Positions 62,609 through 64,000 of a stretch of DNA of 64,000 nt are shown piece by piece; within the stretch, counting starts at the first letter, position 1, and every line of letters starts with the position of its first letter. The DNA comes from Gammaproteobacteria bacterium (GTDB lineage: Bacteria; Pseudomonadota; Gammaproteobacteria; Pseudomonadales; Pseudohongiellaceae). The notes beneath the pieces were generated by a model, which searched no databases, had not been told where the DNA came from, and worked only from the letters and a program-made list of their open reading frames with translations. The translations under genes and the position numbers were made by a program. Where the stretch lies: contig JAURCS010000009.1 of NCBI GenBank assembly GCA_030828385.1, positions 1-64,000 on the forward strand, in the 5' to 3' direction.

Positions 62609-64000
62609 ATGGCAATAAAAATTGCTATTAAACACCACACTGAATACAGGTTTGACCGACTGACATCGATCATGCCACATGTGGTGAGACTGCGTCCAGC
62701 ACCACACTGCCGAACGCCAATTGAATCCTATTCATTAAAGGTTCAGCCGGAAAATCATTTCATCAACTGGCAACAGGACCCGTTTTCCAACCATCTTGCC
62801 CGTATGGTTTTTCCCGAACCAACTCGCAAACTGGTGTTCGATGTGGAAGTCATTGCCGACATGACAGTGATTAACCCCTTTGATTTTTTTCTTGATGAAA
62901 AATTTGATTACTGCCCGTTTCGTTATGACAAGCAATTAAAGAAAGATCTGGCGCCTTACCTGCAGATAACAGAAAAGGGCCCCCTGCTATTGGACTGGCT
63001 TACTAAAGTAGATCGCCGAAAAACACCGACAATCGACTTTCTGGTTGATCTGAATAGCAGACTGATGAGCGAACTGAGTTACCTGGTGAGAATGGATCCA
63101 GGTGTTCAGACCTGTGAAGACACCCTGACCCTCAGACAAGGCTCTTGCCGTGACTATGCCTGGTTACTGGTGCAGATACTGCGCCATCTGGGTATGGCCG
63201 CACGCTTTGTTTCAGGCTACCTGGTTCAGCTCAAGGCCGACGTTAAGGCCCTGGATGGGCCGTCCGGAACTGAACAGGACTTTACCGACCTGCACGCCTG
63301 GGCCGAAGTCTATATCCCCGGTGCCGGCTGGTTGGGCATGGATCCAACATCAGGATTATTTGCCGGTGAAGGGCATATTCCCCTGGCCTGTACGCCTGAT
63401 CCCTTCAGCGCAGCTCCTATAACAGGAGCAACGGGTCCCTGTGAAGTTGATTTCAGATTTTACAACAAGGTTACCCGTATCCATGAAGACCCGCGGGTAA
63501 CCAAGCCCTATTCATCGGCGCAGTGGAACACCATCAACGCTCTGGGCAAGGAAGTCGATAAAAAATTAACCACTGACAAGGTAAAACTGACCATGGGTGG
63601 CGAGCCCACTTTTGTCTCCGTCGATGATATGGATGGCGCCGAGTGGAATACCGACGCCCTGGGTGAGAAAAAACTCGAGTTATCGGAAAAATTATTGCAA
63701 CGACTCAAGGCACACTATGCGCCCCAGGGTTTTATTCATCATGGTCAGGGTAAATGGTACCCCGGCGAACAACTGCCAAGGTGGGCGCTGGGTATATTCT
63801 GGCGTACCGATAAAAAACCCTTATGGCATGACCCTGCATTACTGGCCACCCCCGGGGATGACACCAAGGTCCCCAAAAAAGCTGCCAGGACTTTTCTAAA
63901 AAGCCTGTGCGCGGAAATTGGCTTGCCTGATAAATACATAGTGCCGGGTTACGAAGACAAGGAATACTATCTGGATAAGGAAGGCGCGCTTCCCAGGAAC
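62609..64000 (+). CDS. Transglutaminase-like protein with DUF2126 region (partial, runs off right edge)
   Basis: 464 codons are visible with no stop before the window ends. An N-terminal beta-rich domain (residues 1-150) is followed by a transglutaminase core with the Cys-His-Asp triad in LRQGSCRDYAWLLVQIL, FTDLHAWAEVYIPG and WLGMDPTSGLF. From about 305 the sequence LTMGGEPTFVSVDDMDGAEWNTDALG begins the DUF2126 domain, typical of the long fused form (about 1100 aa). This is the standard fourth member of the Anbu-associated cluster. It could process or cross-link the ATP-grasp product (inference). Confidence 0.93.
   Translation, partial: MAIKIAIKHHTEYRFDRLTSIMPHVVRLRPAPHCRTPIESYSLKVQPENHFINWQQDPFSNHLARMVFPEPTRKLVFDVEVIADMTVINPFDFFLDEKFDYCPFRYDKQLKKDLAPYLQITEKGPLLLDWLTKVDRRKTPTIDFLVDLNSRLMSELSYLVRMDPGVQTCEDTLTLRQGSCRDYAWLLVQILRHLGMAARFVSGYLVQLKADVKALDGPSGTEQDFTDLHAWAEVYIPGAGWLGMDPTSGLFAGEGHIPLACTPDPFSAAPITGATGPCEVDFRFYNKVTRIHEDPRVTKPYSSAQWNTINALGKEVDKKLTTDKVKLTMGGEPTFVSVDDMDGAEWNTDALGEKKLELSEKLLQRLKAHYAPQGFIHHGQGKWYPGEQLPRWALGIFWRTDKKPLWHDPALLATPGDDTKVPKKAARTFLKSLCAEIGLPDKYIVPGYEDKEYYLDKEGALPRN

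Overview
The window is a typical gammaproteobacterial chromosome segment of moderate GC, probably from a marine or oligotrophic lineage. This rests on classic gammaproteobacterial gene orders: mrdA-rodA-rlpA-dacA-ybeD-lipB-lipA, rluD-pgeF-clpB divergent from bamD, ilvB-ilvH, and msrP-msrQ. It also rests on families common in marine gammaproteobacteria: DUF5916 outer-membrane barrels, DUF6152 proteins, and an ECF sigma/DUF3106 cluster. I cannot assign a genus. No phage, IS element, CRISPR array or defence island is visible.

Layout. (1) 1-16 kb: the 3' part of a PhoU-like protein gene and holA on +, converging with a long minus-strand cell-envelope/cofactor operon (proA, nadD, rsfS, rlmH, mrdA, rodA, rlpA, dacA, ybeD, lipB, lipA, SDR). 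Then a GIY-YIG gene and a serA-serC serine operon. (2) 16-28 kb: accessory region with a TPR protein, a DUF5916 barrel, DUF924, two adjacent broken peptidoglycan-enzyme genes (an M14 amidase-like gene and an L,D-transpeptidase), an ECF sigma operon with a recognisable candidate autoregulatory promoter, two DUF3237 paralogues, an exported LexA-fold-like protein and a 2-hydroxyacid dehydrogenase. (3) 27-34 kb: a tri-haem cytochrome c lipoprotein, a SIMPL protein, a stand-alone NAD(P)H-hydrate epimerase, and a cluster of secreted DUF6152 / DGREHP-motif proteins. (4) 33.9-34.3 kb: a solitary tRNA-Ile(GAU) with its own promoter, a half-tRNA copy in the same transcript and a 3'-end direct repeat downstream. 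(5) 34-42 kb: msrQ-msrP, pssA, ilvC, then ilvH-ilvB behind a long structured leader. (6) 42-52 kb: dipeptidase, DUF4159, a second DUF5916 barrel, a further DUF6152 fusion whose ribosome-binding site is a G10 tract, ASCH and CPXCG small proteins, Ppx/GppA, alkaline phosphatase. (7) 52-58 kb: clpB with a textbook sigma-32-type promoter, pgeF, rluD, bamD. (8) 58-64 kb: a phosphoribosyltransferase, then the Anbu (ancestral proteasome-like) locus: Anbu peptidase, alpha-E protein, circularly permuted ATP-grasp and transglutaminase/DUF2126 protein running off the right edge.

The signals I consider most worth following are the Anbu/ATP-grasp/alpha-E/transglutaminase locus with a histone-H1-like tail on the alpha-E protein, the rearranged tRNA-Ile locus, dispersed 7-bp-period CAAGTNN repeats at operon ends, the leader upstream of ilvB, the DUF6152/DGREHP fusion-fission family, and the paired decay of two murein enzymes. 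Functions are inferred by reading motifs and synteny; no database search was run.
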